Positions 15,032 through 26,005 of a stretch of DNA of 64,000 nucleotides are shown here, piece by piece (the first letter of the stretch is position 1; each line of letters starts with the position of its first letter). The position numbers and the translations under genes are program-made. Source of the stretch: Serinicoccus marinus DSM 15273 (GTDB lineage Bacteria; Actinomycetota; Actinomycetes; Actinomycetales; Dermatophilaceae); the NCBI RefSeq assembly GCF_008386315.1, contig NZ_CP043808.1, forward strand, positions 2,480,001-2,544,000, in the 5' to 3' direction. Under the pieces are notes generated by a model. The model made no database searches, had not been told where the DNA came from, and worked only from the letters and a program-made list of their open reading frames with translations.

Positions 15032-15117
15032 GTCCTCCACATTCCCTGAATTGCACTGGACTCGGCCCACGCAGGGCCGACGCACCATCGTACGGGACGG
15101 GCAACCCTCGAGGCGAA

Positions 15118-15993
15118 TCAGTCGGCGAGCGGGGCGCAGCGGGCCCCCACGCGCTCCAGGCCGGCCGCTCCCCCGTCGGCCGCGGTGAGCACCCACAGGC
15201 CGTCGTCGGTGACCGCGACCGTGTGCTCCCAGTGCGCCGCCCGGCTGCCGTCGCCGGTCACGACGGTCCAGTCGTCCTCGAGCGTGCGGGTCTCGATGGT
15301 GCCCAGCGTGACCATGGGCTCGATCGCCAGGGTGGCCCCGGACGGGACCGTCGGCCCGGTGGCGCTGACACCGTAGTTCGGGACGTGCGGGTCCATGTGC
15401 ATCTCCCGACCGATGCCGTGGCCGGTGTAGTCCTCGAGGATGCCGTAGACCTCCACCCCGGGCACGCCCTCCCGCCGGCGCCGGTCGAGCGAGGCGTCGA
15501 CGCTGGCCTCCACCGCGTCGCCCACGGCGAAGAGCCGGTCCCCCGGCCGCAACGCCGCCATACCCGCCCACAGCGAGGTCTCGGTGTCGTCCATGAGGGC
15601 CAGGTCCGCGGGCGTCCCCCGGTCCCTGCCGCCCACGACCAGGCTGACGGCGGCATCACCGTGCCAGCCCTCGACGATGGCTCCGCAGTCGATCGAGACC
15701 AGGTCACCCTCGGCGAGCACCCGCTCCCCGGGGATGCCGTGCACGACCTCGTCGTTGACCGAGATGCACAGGCTCCCGGTGAACCCGTGGTAGCCGAGGA
15801 AGCTGGGCACCGCCCCCGCGCTGCGGATGGCGTCCTCGGCCAGGGCGTCCAGCTCGCCCGTCGAGACCCCGGCCACAGCCCGCCGGGAGGCGAGCGCCAG
15901 GGTGTCGGCGACGACCCGCCCGGCCCGGCGCATCGCCCGCAGCTGCTCGGGCGTCTTGGCCTCGATCCGGGACCGGCGACGGAACAGCGACAT
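15118..15993 (-). CDS. map: Type I methionine aminopeptidase
   Basis: Removes initiator Met co-translationally. 291 aa pita-bread fold with metal ligands in [16 protein letters not shown] (two Asp), [18 protein letters not shown] (His), AIEPM (Glu) and [11 protein letters not shown] (Glu). ATG start overlaps the adk stop (ATGA), so the two are translationally coupled. The C-terminus extends about 25 residues beyond the minimal domain. Confidence 0.97.
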   Translation of the reverse strand: MSLFRRRSRIEAKTPEQLRAMRRAGRVVADTLALASRRAVAGVSTGELDALAEDAIRSAGAVPSFLGYHGFTGSLCISVNDEVVHGIPGERVLAEGDLVSIDCGAIVEGWHGDAAVSLVVGGRDRGTPADLALMDDTETSLWAGMAALRPGDRLFAVGDAVEASVDASLDRRRREGVPGVEVYGILEDYTGHGIGREMHMDPHVPNYGVSATGPTVPSGATLAIEPMVTLGTIETRTLEDDWTVVTGDGSRAAHWEHTVAVTDDGLWVLTAADGGAAGLERVGARCAPLAD

Positions 15994-16598
15994 CAGCGCG
16001 GGGCGGAGGCGGCGTCGCCGCCGTCCGGCCCGGTGAGGTCCGCGAGTGCCGCCTCGATCCGGGCGGTCACCTCGGCGACCTCGCCCATGCCGTCCACCCG
16101 GCGCAGCAGCCCGCGCTCCTTGTAGCGCGAGGCCAGCGGAGCGGTCTCCTCGGCATACATCCGCATCCGCTCGCGGACGACCTCCTCGGTGTCGTCCTCG
16201 CGGCCCTGCTCCTGGGCGCGGGTCAGCAGCCGCTGGACCACCTCGTCGGTGTCGACGGTGAGCTCGACCACCGCGTCGAGGCCGTGACCGGCCTCCGCGA
16301 GCATCTCGTCCAGCGCCTCCACCTGGCCCGTCGTCCGGGGATAGCCGTCGAGCAGGAAACCCCGGGCCGCGTCGTCCTGGCCGAGCCGGTCGCGCACGAT
16401 GGCGTTGGTGACCTCGTCGGGGACGTAGCCGCCGGAGGCGGTGATCTGCTTCACCTGCATCCCCAGCTCGGTCTCGTCCTTGATGTTGGCCCGGAAGATG
16501 TCGCCGGTGGAGATGGCGGGGATCCCGTGGGCGGCGGAGACGTGGACGGCCTGGGTGCCCTTGCCGGCACCGGGCGGTCCGAGCATGATCAGTCGCAT
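15993..16598 (-). CDS. adk: Adenylate kinase
   Basis: 201 aa. Interconverts ATP + AMP and 2 ADP. The P-loop GPPGAGKGTQA is at residues 7-17, the AMP-binding segment is STGDIFR, and the LID-adjacent motif is GFLLDGYPRTTGQ. There is no zinc-finger LID, giving the short-LID form typical of actinobacteria. Its ATG overlaps the secY stop (ATGA). Confidence 0.97.
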   Translation of the reverse strand: MRLIMLGPPGAGKGTQAVHVSAAHGIPAISTGDIFRANIKDETELGMQVKQITASGGYVPDEVTNAIVRDRLGQDDAARGFLLDGYPRTTGQVEALDEMLAEAGHGLDAVVELTVDTDEVVQRLLTRAQEQGREDDTEEVVRERMRMYAEETAPLASRYKERGLLRRVDGMGEVAEVTARIEAALADLTGPDGGDAASAPR

Positions 16599-17923
16599 CA
16601 GCGGAGGAACCCTTCGTAGTCGTGCTGCTGGAGCTGGGACTCGATCTGCTTGACGGTCTGCAGACCGACACCCACGATGATGAGGATCGAGGCGCCGCCC
16701 AGCGGGAAGTTGGCCACCCCCATCACGTTGAAAGCGATGAGCGGGATCAGCGCGAGCCCGGCGAGGTAGAGGGCACCGGGGGTGGTGATCCGGTTGATGA
16801 CGTACTCGAGGTACTCCGCCGTCGGACGACCGGCCCGGATGCCCGGGATGAAGCCGCCGTAGCGCTTCATGTTGTCGGCGACCTCGGTCGGGTTGAAGGT
16901 CACCGAGGTGTAGAAGAAGCAGAAGAAGATGATCATCGCGGCATACAGCACCATGTAGACCCAGTGCGTCCCCGACCCCGTGGCCCCCATCGACAGGTAG
17001 CGGTCGACGAAGGTGACCCAGCCCGGTGCCGTCGCGCCTGCCTCCGTGGGCCGGTTGAAGTTCGCGATGAGCGAGGGCAGCATGAGGATCGAGCTGGCGA
17101 AGATGATCGGGATCACGTTGGCCATGTTGAGCTTGAGCGGGATGTAGGTCGAGGTCCCGCCGTACTGCCGGCGCCCCACCATCCGCTTGGCGTACTGCAC
17201 CGGGATCCGCCGCTGGCACTGCTCGACGTAGACGACCAGGGTCATGATGACCAGGCCCAGCAGCATCACCAGCACGAAGGTCGTCACCGAGCTCTGGTAG
17301 ATCGCGCCGAGGGCGGCCGGGAAGCCGGCGGCGATGGACACGAAGATGAGCAACGACATGCCGTTGCCGACGCCCTTCTCGGTGATGAGCTCCCCCAGCC
17401 ACATGATGAGGCCGGTGCCGGCCGTCATGGTGAGCACCATCAGGGAGAGGGTCCAGATGCCGTCGTCGGGCATGACGGACGTGCACGCGGCGCCGAACAG
17501 CCGGGTGGGTTCGCGGGCGATCGTCACCAGCGTCGACGCCTGCAGCACCGCGAGCCCGATGGTGAGGTAGCGGGTGTACTGCGTCATCTTGGTCTGCCCG
17601 GCCTGCCCCTCCTTCTTCAGCTGCTCGAAGCGCGGGATGACCACCGTCAGCAGCTGCACGATGATCGCGGCCGTGATGTACGGCATGATCCCCAGAGCGA
17701 AGACGGACAGCTGGACCATCGCGCCGCCGGAGAAGAGGTTGACCATCCCCAGCACGTTGCCGGACAGCTCGGCGGTGTTGAGGCACTGCTGGACCAGGCC
17801 GTAGTCGACGCCGGGTGTGGGGATGTGCGTCCCGAGGCGGTACAGCGCCATGATCGCGAGCGTGAAGAGGATCTTCTTGCGAAGATCCGGTGTCTTGAAC
17901 GCGCGCACGAAGGCGGAGAGCAT
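16598..17923 (-). CDS. secY: Preprotein translocase subunit SecY
   Basis: 441 aa, ten transmembrane helices. Forms the Sec channel with SecE, encoded at 47 kb here. Start MLSAFVRAFKTPDLRKKILF is canonical; conserved segments GIMPYITAAIIVQLL and GGFIPGIRAGRPTAEYLEYV are present. SD AGGAGG is 7 nt before the ATG. A 196-bp spacer with a long hairpin separates it from rplO, so secY-adk-map may have its own promoter as well as read-through. Confidence 0.98.
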   Translation of the reverse strand: MLSAFVRAFKTPDLRKKILFTLAIMALYRLGTHIPTPGVDYGLVQQCLNTAELSGNVLGMVNLFSGGAMVQLSVFALGIMPYITAAIIVQLLTVVIPRFEQLKKEGQAGQTKMTQYTRYLTIGLAVLQASTLVTIAREPTRLFGAACTSVMPDDGIWTLSLMVLTMTAGTGLIMWLGELITEKGVGNGMSLLIFVSIAAGFPAALGAIYQSSVTTFVLVMLLGLVIMTLVVYVEQCQRRIPVQYAKRMVGRRQYGGTSTYIPLKLNMANVIPIIFASSILMLPSLIANFNRPTEAGATAPGWVTFVDRYLSMGATGSGTHWVYMVLYAAMIIFFCFFYTSVTFNPTEVADNMKRYGGFIPGIRAGRPTAEYLEYVINRITTPGALYLAGLALIPLIAFNVMGVANFPLGGASILIIVGVGLQTVKQIESQLQQHDYEGFLR

Positions 17924-18048
17924 TCAGGTCCTCCTGAGGGGCCGGTCGACTCGCGCGGCGCGTCGGGCGAGGGTCAGGCCCGGTGACGAGCCATGGATCT
18001 CGTTGACGATAACACCGGCGAAGGTGGTGCAGAAAAGCCGTGGGTATG

Positions 18049-18093
18049 CACGTGAGGCCCTGCAGTCGCCGGAGCGACGCAGGACCTCACGTG
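18049..18093 (-). terminator. Long hairpin between rplO and secY (attenuator or terminator)
   Basis: CACGTGAGGCCCTGC pairs with GCAGGACCTCACGTG with one mismatch. Inside, GTCGC-CGGA-GCGAC continues the stem, giving about 20 bp. It begins 27 nt after the rplO stop on the minus strand, followed by a short T-containing stretch (GGCTTTTCTG). It probably reduces read-through from the r-protein genes into secY. Confidence 0.75.
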
Positions 18094-18119
18094 GACGAGC
18101 GGTGCGGCAGGGGGGTCGG

Positions 18120-18590
18120 TCAGGCCTCGGTGGTGCTGCCGCCGGCCGCCTCGATCTTCTCCTTGGCGGAGGCCGAGAACTTGGTGGCGGTGACATCGAG
18201 CTTGACGGACACCTCGCCGGTGCCGAGGACCTTGACCGGCTGGCCCTTGCGGACCGCGCCCTTGGCCACCAGGTCGGCCGGGCCGATGGAGCCGCCCTCG
18301 GGGAAGAGGGAGGCCAGGGTGTCGAGGTTGACGACCTGGTAGGTCACCTTGAACGGGTTGGTGAACCCGCGCAGCTTCGGGAGCCGCATGTGCATCGGGG
18401 TCTGTCCACCCTCGAAGGTCTCGGGCACCTGGTAGCGGGCCTTGGTGCCCTTGGTGCCGCGGCCTGCGGTCTTGCCCTTGGACGCCTCACCGCGACCCAC
18501 ACGGGTCTTGGCGGTCTTGGCTCCCGGGGCCGGGCGCAGGTGGTGGACCTTGAGCGCGGCCGCCTCGCGGCGGGCAGTGCTGTCGGCCAT
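18120..18590 (-). CDS. rplO: 50S ribosomal protein L15
   Basis: 156 aa. Late-assembly 23S-binding protein. [20 protein letters not shown] and [20 protein letters not shown] are the glycine-rich L15 signature; [20 protein letters not shown] follows. ATG at 18590 is preferred over an in-frame TTG at 18599 because it abuts the rpmD stop. Confidence 0.97.
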   Translation of the reverse strand: MADSTARREAAALKVHHLRPAPGAKTAKTRVGRGEASKGKTAGRGTKGTKARYQVPETFEGGQTPMHMRLPKLRGFTNPFKVTYQVVNLDTLASLFPEGGSIGPADLVAKGAVRKGQPVKVLGTGEVSVKLDVTATKFSASAKEKIEAAGGSTTEA

Positions 18591-18591
18591 A

Positions 18592-18774
18592 TCAGTCAAC
18601 CTCCTCCACGGTCACCAGGTGGGCGACCGTGCGGACCATGCCCCGGAACTCCGGGCGGTCCTCCTTGACGACGGTGTCACCGATCCGCTTCAGGCCCAGG
18701 CTCCGGACGGTCTCCCGGTGCATGTGCTTGGTGCCGACGGTGGACTTGATCTGGGTCACCTTGAGCTTGGCCAT
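18592..18774 (-). CDS. rpmD: 50S ribosomal protein L30
   Basis: 60 aa, [20 protein letters not shown] to [11 protein letters not shown]. Canonical small L30. Its ATG overlaps the rpsE stop (ATGA), and its own stop is 1 bp from the rplO start, so rpsE-rpmD-rplO are tightly coupled. Confidence 0.97.
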   Translation of the reverse strand: MAKLKVTQIKSTVGTKHMHRETVRSLGLKRIGDTVVKEDRPEFRGMVRTVAHLVTVEEVD

Positions 18775-19442
18775 CAGGCACCTGCCTTCGCCTCGGCCGC
18801 CGCGTCGGCGCGAGCCTTGAGCATCGCGTGCGGGGCGACGTCCTCGAGGGACTTGCCCCGGCGGGCCGCGACGGACTCCGGCTGCTCCAGCCCCTGCAGG
18901 GCCGCGACGGTGGCGTGGATGATGTTGATGGAGTTGCTGGACCCGAGCGACTTGCTGAGCACGTCGTGGATGCCGGCGCACTCGAGCACGGCGCGCACCG
19001 GACCACCGGCGATGACACCGGTACCCGGGCTGGCCGGCTTCAGCATGACGACGCCTGCGGCGTCCTCACCCTGGATGGGGTGCGGGATGGTGCCGGCGAT
19101 CCGGGGCACGCGGAAGAAGTTCTTCTTCGCCTCCTCCACGCCCTTGGAGATCGCGGCCGGCACCTCCTTGGCCTTGCCGTAGCCGACGCCCACGGTGCCG
19201 TCGCCGTCACCCACCACGACGAGCGCGGTGAAGCTGAAGCGGCGGCCACCCTTGACGACCTTGGCCACGCGGTTGATGGTGACGACGCGCTCCAGGTACT
19301 GGTTGCGGTCGTCGTCCCGGCCGCCACGGCCACGGCCGTCACGGTTGTCTCGGTTGTTGTCACGGCCGCCCCGACGGTTGTCGCGGGCGTCACCGGAGGC
19401 GGAGCTGCCACCAGAGCCGCGGCGCTGGAAGTCACCAGCCAT
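18774..19442 (-). CDS. rpsE: 30S ribosomal protein S5 with RG-rich N-terminal extension
   Basis: 222 aa. The first 55 residues are low complexity, Arg/Gly/Asp/Asn-rich ([20 protein letters not shown]), as on many actinobacterial S5 proteins. The S5 core then starts at [20 protein letters not shown] and includes [21 protein letters not shown]5 contributes to decoding fidelity and mRNA entry. ATG 19442 has SD AGGAA. A frameshift in rplR makes this gene look fused to L18; it is not. Confidence 0.96.
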   Translation of the reverse strand: MAGDFQRRGSGGSSASGDARDNRRGGRDNNRDNRDGRGRGGRDDDRNQYLERVVTINRVAKVVKGGRRFSFTALVVVGDGDGTVGVGYGKAKEVPAAISKGVEEAKKNFFRVPRIAGTIPHPIQGEDAAGVVMLKPASPGTGVIAGGPVRAVLECAGIHDVLSKSLGSSNSINIIHATVAALQGLEQPESVAARRGKSLEDVAPHAMLKARADAAAEAKAGA

Positions 19443-19483
19443 AGGAAGGTTCCTCTTTCCTGGTCTGTGTCTGTCGGGGTCTG

Positions 19484-19859
19484 TCAGAGGGCCAGGCCGC
19501 CCTCGCGGGCGCCCTCCGCGATCGCGGCCCACCCGGCCGGCGTAACGGTTGCCACCACGGTCGAAGACCGCGGTCTCGACGCCGGCGGCCTTGGCACGCT
19601 CGGCGAGCAGCTCGCCGACGCGCCGGGCCTTGGCGGTCTTGTCGCCGTCGGCGGAGCGCAGGTCCGCCTCCATGGTCGAGGCCGAGGCCACGGTCGCGCT
19701 GCGGGTGTCGTCGACCAGCTGGACGAAGACGTGCCGGGAGGACCGGTTGACCACGATGCGCGGACGCTCCGTGGTGCCGGTGACCTTCTTGCGCAGCCGC
19801 ACGTGACGGCGGCCCCGCGCGGCGCTCTTGCTCTTGGCGCGCTTGACGATCTGTGCCAT
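19484..19859 (-). CDS. rplR: 50S ribosomal protein L18, one-base insertion near the 3' end
   Basis: 5S rRNA-binding protein. [40 protein letters not shown] and [13 protein letters not shown] are canonical. The invariant C-terminus [14 protein letters not shown] is one frame over. An extra base in the run at 19527-19530 explains this; removing it gives a stop at 19484 and 124 aa, the normal length. Uncorrected, the frame reads through into rpsE. Confidence 0.95.
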
Positions 19860-19862
19860 GGC

Positions 19863-20402
19863 TTACTTACCAGCCTTTCCGACCTTGCGGCGGATGCGCT
19901 CACCCTCGTAGCGCACGCCCTTGCCCTTGTAGGGGTCGGGGCGGCGCAGCTTGCGGATGTTCGCGGCGACCTCGCCGACCTGCTGCTTGTCGATGCCCGT
20001 GACCGAGAACCGGGTGGGGTTCTCGACCTGGAAGGTGATGCCCTCCGGGGCCTTGATGAGGATGGGGTGGCTGTAGCCGAGCGCGAACTCCAGGTCGCTG
20101 CCCTTGGCCACCACGCGGTACCCCGTGCCGTGGATCTCCAGCTTCTTGGTGTAGCCGTTGGTCACGCCCTCGACCATGTTGGCGATGAGGCTGCGCGTGA
20201 GGCCGTGCCGGGACCGCGAGTCACGCTCGTCGTCCGGTCGGGTCACCTCGATGCTGCCGTCCTCGCCGGCGGCCACCGCGATCGGCTCGACGACGTCGAG
20301 CGCGAGCTGACCCTTGGGGCCCTTGACGGTGACGGTCGAGCCGTCGATGGCCACGTCGACACCGGAGGGGACGGTGACGGGCAGTCGTCCGATTCGAGAC
20401 AT
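19863..20402 (-). CDS. rplF: 50S ribosomal protein L6
   Basis: 179 aa, [20 protein letters not shown] to [10 protein letters not shown]. The L6 signature [19 protein letters not shown] is intact. L6 lies near the factor-binding centre of 50S. It is 4 bp upstream of rplR and 30 bp after rpsH. Confidence 0.98.
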   Translation of the reverse strand: MSRIGRLPVTVPSGVDVAIDGSTVTVKGPKGQLALDVVEPIAVAAGEDGSIEVTRPDDERDSRSRHGLTRSLIANMVEGVTNGYTKKLEIHGTGYRVVAKGSDLEFALGYSHPILIKAPEGITFQVENPTRFSVTGIDKQQVGEVAANIRKLRRPDPYKGKGVRYEGERIRRKVGKAGK

Positions 20403-20432
20403 TCTTCTGTGCTCCTTACCTTCTGCTCCGGG

Positions 20433-20831
20433 TCACCAGACGTAGGCGAGCACTTCGCCGCCGACGCCCTTCTCGGCCGCCTGGCGGTCGGTGAGCAGGC
20501 CCGAGGACGTGGAGATGATGGCCACGCCCAGGCCGCCCAGCACCCGGGGCAGGTTGGTGGACTTCGCGTAGACGCGCAGGCCCGGCTTGGACACACGGCG
20601 CACACCCGCGATGGAGCGCTCCCGGTTGGGGCCGTACTTGAGGTCGATGATCAGCGTGCTGCCCACCTCGGCCTCCGCAGAGGACCAGGAGGCGATGTAG
20701 CCCTCGGCCTTGAGGATCTCGGCAATGGTGGACTTCAGCTTGGAGTACGGCATGGAGACCTGGTCCTTGTGCGCCGAGTTGGCGTTCCGGATCCGGGTCA
20801 GCATGTCCGCGATCGGGTCGGTCATGGTCAT
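20433..20831 (-). CDS. rpsH: 30S ribosomal protein S8
   Basis: 132 aa from ATG 20831 ([20 protein letters not shown]); an ATG two codons later is an alternative. The C-terminal signature [20 protein letters not shown] is present. S8 is a 16S central-domain organiser and, in other bacteria, the spc operon translational repressor acting at rplE. GAAAGGG serves as SD. Confidence 0.97.
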   Translation of the reverse strand: MTMTDPIADMLTRIRNANSAHKDQVSMPYSKLKSTIAEILKAEGYIASWSSAEAEVGSTLIIDLKYGPNRERSIAGVRRVSKPGLRVYAKSTNLPRVLGGLGVAIISTSSGLLTDRQAAEKGVGGEVLAYVW

Positions 20832-20956
20832 GGGCTTCGTGCCCTTTCTCATCGCGGTTTCCCCCGGGGCTCCCGGGCGACCTTCGATGTTCCAGGTGGT
20901 GGTTTCTCAGATGCAGGTGGTGCGGTATGCCGTGGGCTCGGGCGGGTGTGCCGCCG

Positions 20957-21142
20957 TCACCAGCTCGACTTGGTCACGCCGGGCAGCTCGCCCCGGTGCG
21001 CCATCTCGCGCAGGCAGATCCGGCACAGGCCGAACTTGCGGTAGACCGAGTGCGGACGGCCGCACCGCTGGCAGCGGGTGTAGGCGCGCACCGCGAACTT
21101 CGGCTTGCGGTTGGCCTTGTTGATCAGCGCGGTCTTGGCCAT
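20957..21142 (-). CDS. rpsZ: 30S ribosomal protein S14 type Z (zinc form)
   Basis: 61 aa, [20 protein letters not shown], then the zinc ribbon CQRC...CRIC, ending [11 protein letters not shown]. This is the short C-plus form. Its ATG overlaps the rplE stop. The 125-bp spacer to rpsH contains a GCGGTATGCCGTGGGC segment also seen before rpsQ. Confidence 0.98.
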   Translation of the reverse strand: MAKTALINKANRKPKFAVRAYTRCQRCGRPHSVYRKFGLCRICLREMAHRGELPGVTKSSW

Positions 21143-21747
21143 CAGTTCTCCTTGAACGGGAAGCCCAGGTGCTTCAGCAGCGCCCGGCCCTCGTCGTCGG
21201 TCTTGGCGGTGGTCACGACCGTGATGTCCATGCCTCGGACGCGGTCGATCTTGTCCTGGTCGATCTCGTGGAACATGGACTGCTCGTTGAGGCCGAAGGT
21301 GTAGTTGCCGTTGCCGTCGAACTGGCGCGGGGACAGACCGCGGAAGTCGCGGATGCGCGGCAGGGCCAGCGCGAGCAGACGGTCGAGGAACTCCCACATG
21401 CGGTCGCCGCGCAGCGTCACGTGCGCACCGATCGGCATACCCTCGCGCAGCTTGAACTGCGCGATCGACTTGCGGGCCTTCGTGACCGACGGCTTCTGAC
21501 CGGTGATGGTGGCCAGGTCGCGGATGGCGCCCTCGATGAGCTTGCTGTCGCGAGCGGCCTCGCCGACACCCATGTTGACCGTGATCTTGACCAGCCCGGG
21601 CACCTGCATGGGGTTGGCGTAGCCGAACTGCTCGGTCATCGCGGGGACGATGTCCTCGCGGTAGCGGCCCTTCATGCGCGGCGCGGGGGCGGCGCTCGGA
21701 GCGTCCTGCTCTGTCGCGTTGTCGGTGATCGTGTCAGTCATGCTCAC
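21142..21747 (-). CDS. rplE: 50S ribosomal protein L5
   Basis: 201 aa 5S-binding protein. [19 protein letters not shown] and [21 protein letters not shown] are canonical; [20 protein letters not shown] is the C-terminal signature. The GTG at 21747 overlaps the rplX stop (GTGA); an ATG at 21741 is an alternative start. The first 25 residues (Thr/Asn/Ala-rich) are a short actinobacterial extension. Confidence 0.97.
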   Translation of the reverse strand: MSMTDTITDNATEQDAPSAAPAPRMKGRYREDIVPAMTEQFGYANPMQVPGLVKITVNMGVGEAARDSKLIEGAIRDLATITGQKPSVTKARKSIAQFKLREGMPIGAHVTLRGDRMWEFLDRLLALALPRIRDFRGLSPRQFDGNGNYTFGLNEQSMFHEIDQDKIDRVRGMDITVVTTAKTDDEGRALLKHLGFPFKEN

Positions 21748-22088
21748 AGGTCCTTACCCGAGCGCACCGCCACGCGGGTGCGCACCGTCTTGTCGCGGCC
21801 ATCGCGGTCCACCGTCTCGACGCGCGTCCGGATCCGGGTCGGCGTCTTGGTCTCCGGGTCGACCACCATCACGTTGGACACGTGGATGGGGGCCTCCTGG
21901 ACCTGGATGCCACCGGTGTTGACGCCCCGCTGCCCACCGGCACGGGTGTGCTTGGTGATGCGGTTGACGCCCTCGACCAGCACGCGGTCGGTGTCGGTGT
22001 GCACGGCGATGACGCGGCCCTGCAGGCCCTTGTCCTTGCCGGCGATGACCTGCACCAGGTCGTTCTTCTTGATCTTCATCTTCGCCAT
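21744..22088 (-). CDS. rplX: 50S ribosomal protein L24
   Basis: 114 aa. [20 protein letters not shown] begins the KOW motif ([20 protein letters not shown]), an RNA-binding element; L24 initiates 50S assembly. It starts 4 bp after rplN and its stop overlaps the rplE start. Confidence 0.98.
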   Translation of the reverse strand: MAKMKIKKNDLVQVIAGKDKGLQGRVIAVHTDTDRVLVEGVNRITKHTRAGGQRGVNTGGIQVQEAPIHVSNVMVVDPETKTPTRIRTRVETVDRDGRDKTVRTRVAVRSGKDL

Positions 22089-22092
22089 GTCC

Positions 22093-22461
22093 TCAGATCA
22101 CCTCCGGCGCGAGCGAGACGATCCGCATGAATCGCTTGTCGCGCAACTCACGGCCCACCGGGCCGAAGATGCGGGTACCGCGGGGGTCACCGTCGTTCTT
22201 GAGGATGACCGCGGCGTTCTCGTCGAAACGGATGTAGCTGCCGTCGGGGCGCCGACGCTCCTTGCGGGTGCGCACGATGACCGCCTTGACGACGTCGCCC
22301 TTCTTGACGTTGCCGCCGGGGATGGCGTCCTTCACCGTGGCCACGATGGTGTCCCCGATGCCCGCGTAGCGGCGGCCGGAGCCACCGAGCACACGGATGC
22401 ACAGGAGCTCCTTGGCACCGGTGTTGTCGGCGACGCGCAGTCGCGACTCCTGCTGGATCAC
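22093..22461 (-). CDS. rplN: 50S ribosomal protein L14
   Basis: 122 aa, GTG start 22461 (read [19 protein letters not shown]). The L14 signature [20 protein letters not shown] is intact. It leads the spc genes. The 106-bp gap from rpsQ carries a GGGGGGCGCGAGCCCCCC hairpin, which may separate S10 and spc transcripts. Confidence 0.98.
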   Translation of the reverse strand: MIQQESRLRVADNTGAKELLCIRVLGGSGRRYAGIGDTIVATVKDAIPGGNVKKGDVVKAVIVRTRKERRRPDGSYIRFDENAAVILKNDGDPRGTRIFGPVGRELRDKRFMRIVSLAPEVI

Positions 22462-22539
22462 TGTTCGTTCTCCTACTGCCGGCTGGTTCTCACGCGGTAT
22501 GCCGTGAGCCTGGCCAGACGTCGTGGTGTGGGGGTGCAC

Positions 22540-22557
22540 GGGGGGCGCGAGCCCCCC
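22540..22557 (-). other. GC hairpin between rpsQ and rplN
   Basis: GGGGGGCGCGAGCCCCCC, a compact stem with a short GCGAG-type loop, just downstream of the rpsQ stop on the minus strand. It may act as a weak terminator or mRNA stabiliser at the S10/spc boundary. Confidence 0.5.
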
Positions 22558-22567
22558 GGGGGTGTTC

Positions 22568-22909
22568 TTACTTGGCCTTCTCCAGGATCTCCACCAGGCG
22601 CCAGCGCTTGGTGGCCGACAGGGGGCGGGTCTCCATGATGAGGACGCGGTCGCCGATCCCGGCGGTGTTGTCCGCGTCATGGGCCTTGACCTTGTTGGTC
22701 GTCCGCAGGACCTTGCCGTAGAGACCGTGCTTCACGCGGTCCTCGACCACGACGATCGTCTTGTCCATCTTGTCGCTGACGACGTAGCCCTGCCGCACCT
22801 TGCGGTAGTTGCGGTCACCGCCGTGCCCAAGCGAGCTCTCGCTCGGCTCGTGCGCCTCGACCGCGGTCGCCGCGGTCTCCTCGGCCTGGGTCTGGGTGCT
22901 CTCGCTCAT
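22568..22909 (-). CDS. rpsQ: 30S ribosomal protein S17
   Basis: 113 aa. OB-fold S17 core from [20 protein letters not shown] to [12 protein letters not shown]. About 30 N-terminal residues (Ser/Glu/Thr-rich) precede the core, longer than the usual 85-aa protein, as in several actinobacteria. Start ATG 22909 is 2 bp after the rpmC stop. Confidence 0.96.
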   Translation of the reverse strand: MSESTQTQAEETAATAVEAHEPSESSLGHGGDRNYRKVRQGYVVSDKMDKTIVVVEDRVKHGLYGKVLRTTNKVKAHDADNTAGIGDRVLIMETRPLSATKRWRLVEILEKAK

Positions 22910-22911
22910 GC

Positions 22912-23160
22912 TCAGCCCACCTTCTCGTTCTCGTCGGACTCACGGCCGATGCCGAGCTCGCGCTCGCGCATCTCGGTGTAGATGCGCGCGATGTCCTTGC
23001 GGACGGCGCGCAGCCGGCCGTGGCTCTCCAGCTGCCCGGTGGCGGACTGGAATCGCAGGTTGAACAGCTCCTTCTTGGCCTCGGCCAGAGCGTCGGCCAG
23101 CGGGCCGTCCTCCAGGCCGCGCAGCTGCTCGGGGGTCAGGTTCGCAGAACCGACAGCCAT
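22912..23160 (-). CDS. rpmC: 50S ribosomal protein L29
   Basis: 82 aa two-helix protein at the exit-tunnel rim. Signature [20 protein letters not shown] followed by [21 protein letters not shown] 23160 overlaps the rplP stop. Confidence 0.97.
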   Translation of the reverse strand: MAVGSANLTPEQLRGLEDGPLADALAEAKKELFNLRFQSATGQLESHGRLRAVRKDIARIYTEMRERELGIGRESDENEKVG

Positions 23161-23579
23161 CAGATGTCACCACCCTCACGGGAGACGAAGCGGGTCTTCA
23201 TGGGCAGCTTGTGCATCGCCAGACGGAGCGCCTCGCGGGCGACGTCCTCGGACACACCGGACAGCTCGAACATGACGCGGCCGGGCTTGACGTTGGCCAC
23301 CCACCACTCGGGCGAGCCCTTGCCCGAACCCATGCGGGTCTCGGCGGGCTTCTTGGTCAGCGGACGGTCCGGGTAGATGTTGATCCACACCTTGCCGCCT
23401 CGCTTGATGTAGCGGGTCATGGCGATACGAGCGGACTCGATCTGCCGGTTGGTGACGTAGGCCGGCGCGAGCGCCTGGATGCCGTAGTCACCGAACGCGA
23501 GCTGGGTGCCACCCTTGGCCATGCCGGAGCGGCCGGGGCGGTGCTGCTTGCGGTGCTTGACGCGACGGGGGATCAACAT
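23160..23579 (-). CDS. rplP: 50S ribosomal protein L16
   Basis: 139 aa, [20 protein letters not shown] to a C-terminus [19 protein letters not shown]. Contains the L16 signature [19 protein letters not shown]16 positions A- and P-site tRNAs. Coupled by ATGA overlap to rpsC upstream. Confidence 0.98.
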   Translation of the reverse strand: MLIPRRVKHRKQHRPGRSGMAKGGTQLAFGDYGIQALAPAYVTNRQIESARIAMTRYIKRGGKVWINIYPDRPLTKKPAETRMGSGKGSPEWWVANVKPGRVMFELSGVSEDVAREALRLAMHKLPMKTRFVSREGGDI

Positions 23580-24433
23580 CAGGACTGCCCTCCCTCGGTG
23601 GTGGCGGGGGCGGCCTGCGCCGACTCGGCCGGCGCGCTCGCAGGAGCCGCGGCACCGGTCTCGGCGCTGCTCGCCTCGTCCCGGCGCGGGGCGCGGCCGC
23701 GACGCTCGCCGCCGGCTCCGCCACGGCCGCCTCGGCCACCGCGGCGGTCACCGCGACCGCTGGGGGCCTGGGCCTCCTCGCGCGCGAGCTCCTTGGCGGT
23801 CAGGTCGCCCTTGTAGATCCAGACCTTGACGCCGATGCGCCCGAAGGTCGTCTTGGCCTCGTAGAGGCCGTAGTCGATGTTCGCCCGGAGCGTGTGCAGC
23901 GGCACCCGGCCCTCGCGGTAGAACTCCGACCGGGACATCTCGGCGCCGCCGAGACGGCCGGAGCACTGGATCCGGATGCCCTTGGCACCGGCCCGCAGCG
24001 CCGACTGCATACCCTTGCGCATCGCGCGACGGAAGGTCACGCGAGCGGCGAGCTGCTCGGCGATGCCCTGGGCGACCAGCTGCGCGTCCACCTCCGGGTT
24101 CTTCACCTCGAGGATGTTGAGCTGCACCTGCTTCCCGGTGAGCTTCTCCAGCGCACCGCGCAGGCGGTCGGCCTCGGCGCCGCGGCGACCGATGACGATG
24201 CCGGGGCGGGCGGTGTGGATGTCCACGCGGACGCGGTCCCGGGTGCGCTCGATCTCGACCTTGGAGATGCCGGCCCGGTCCATGCCGGTCGACAGCAGCG
24301 CACGGATCGCGACGTCTTCCTTCACGTAGTCGCGGTAGCGCTGACCCTCCTTGGTGGAGTCGGCGAACCAGCGGCTGCGGTGGTCGGTCGTGATGCCCAG
24401 GCGGTAGCCGTTCGGGTTGATCTTCTGCCCCAT
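23579..24433 (-). CDS. rpsC: 30S ribosomal protein S3 with RG-rich tail
   Basis: 284 aa. KH domain with [19 protein letters not shown] and C-terminal domain with [21 protein letters not shown]3 lines the mRNA entry channel. The last ~70 residues are Arg/Gly then Ala/Pro/Glu-rich ([20 protein letters not shown]), an extension beyond the ~210-aa core seen in many actinobacteria. ATG overlaps the rplV stop. Confidence 0.97.
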   Translation of the reverse strand: MGQKINPNGYRLGITTDHRSRWFADSTKEGQRYRDYVKEDVAIRALLSTGMDRAGISKVEIERTRDRVRVDIHTARPGIVIGRRGAEADRLRGALEKLTGKQVQLNILEVKNPEVDAQLVAQGIAEQLAARVTFRRAMRKGMQSALRAGAKGIRIQCSGRLGGAEMSRSEFYREGRVPLHTLRANIDYGLYEAKTTFGRIGVKVWIYKGDLTAKELAREEAQAPSGRGDRRGGRGGRGGAGGERRGRAPRRDEASSAETGAAAPASAPAESAQAAPATTEGGQS

Positions 24434-24835
24434 CAGCGGGCACCTCCCTTGGTCTGATCGGCGACAACCACGGTGATGTGGCTGGTGCGCTTGTTGATCC
24501 GGCTCGCGCGACCCTGGGCCGCGGGCGGAAGCGCTTCATGGTCGGGCCCTCGTCGACGTAGGCGGAGGCCACGACGAGGCTGGCCTCGTCGATGCCCGAG
24601 CCGGCGTTGTCCGCGGCGTGACGGGCGTTGGCGACCGCGCTGTTCAGGACCTTGAGCACCGGCTCGCTGGCTCCTCGGAGCGAACGCATCAGGGCCTGGG
24701 CTCCGGGACGCACTCATGCCCCCGGATCAGGTCGACGACACGGCGCGCCTTCATCGGCGTCACGCGGACGAACCGCGCCTGCGCCTTGGCTTCCATGACG
24801 AATCCTTCTTCCGTGCTGTTCGTGGTGGTCGTCAT
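24433..24835 (-). CDS. rplV: 50S ribosomal protein L22, two frameshifts
   Basis: Exit-tunnel protein. Three pieces in three frames make one L22: [20 protein letters not shown] to VVDLIRG, then [20 protein letters not shown] to MKRFRPR, then [20 protein letters not shown] to the stop. Each junction needs one added base, at the C run around 24705-24707 and at 24518-24522. ATG 24835 overlaps the rpsS stop, like its neighbours; an internal ATG at 24796 is an alternative. Corrected length is 134 aa. Two hits in an essential single-copy gene point to sequencing error. Confidence 0.95.
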
Positions 24836-25113
24836 CGCCGGCGACCCTTCCTGTCGTCCTTCTCGTGACCCTTGAACGTGCGGGTCGGAGCGAACTCACC
24901 GAGCTTGTGACCGACCATCGACTCGGTCACGAAGACCGGGACGTGCTTGCGGCCGTCGTGGACCGCGAGGGTGTGGCCGAGCATGTCGGGGGTGATCATC
25001 GACCGGCGGGACCAGGTCTTGATGACGTTCTTGGTTCCGGCCTCGTTCTGCGCGTCCACCTTCTTGGTGAGGTGGCCGTCGACGAACGGGCCCTTCTTCA
25101 GGCTGCGAGGCAT
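24832..25113 (-). CDS. rpsS: 30S ribosomal protein S19
   Basis: 93 aa, [20 protein letters not shown] to [12 protein letters not shown]. The S19 signature around [20 protein letters not shown] is intact. S19 forms a head complex with S13. It is 20 bp after rplB. Confidence 0.98.
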   Translation of the reverse strand: MPRSLKKGPFVDGHLTKKVDAQNEAGTKNVIKTWSRRSMITPDMLGHTLAVHDGRKHVPVFVTESMVGHKLGEFAPTRTFKGHEKDDRKGRRR

Positions 25114-25133
25114 TCTTCGGACTGCTCCTAAAC

Positions 25134-25970
<837 letters not shown>

Positions 25971-26005
25971 TCTCGAAAGTCCTCTAGCTTCTCGTGTCCC
26001 GGCGC

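Noticed and set aside
18774..19859. A continuous 361-codon frame joining L18 to S5
   Set aside because: The L18 C-terminus is intact in another frame and S5 has its own start and SD; a one-base insertion causes the apparent fusion.
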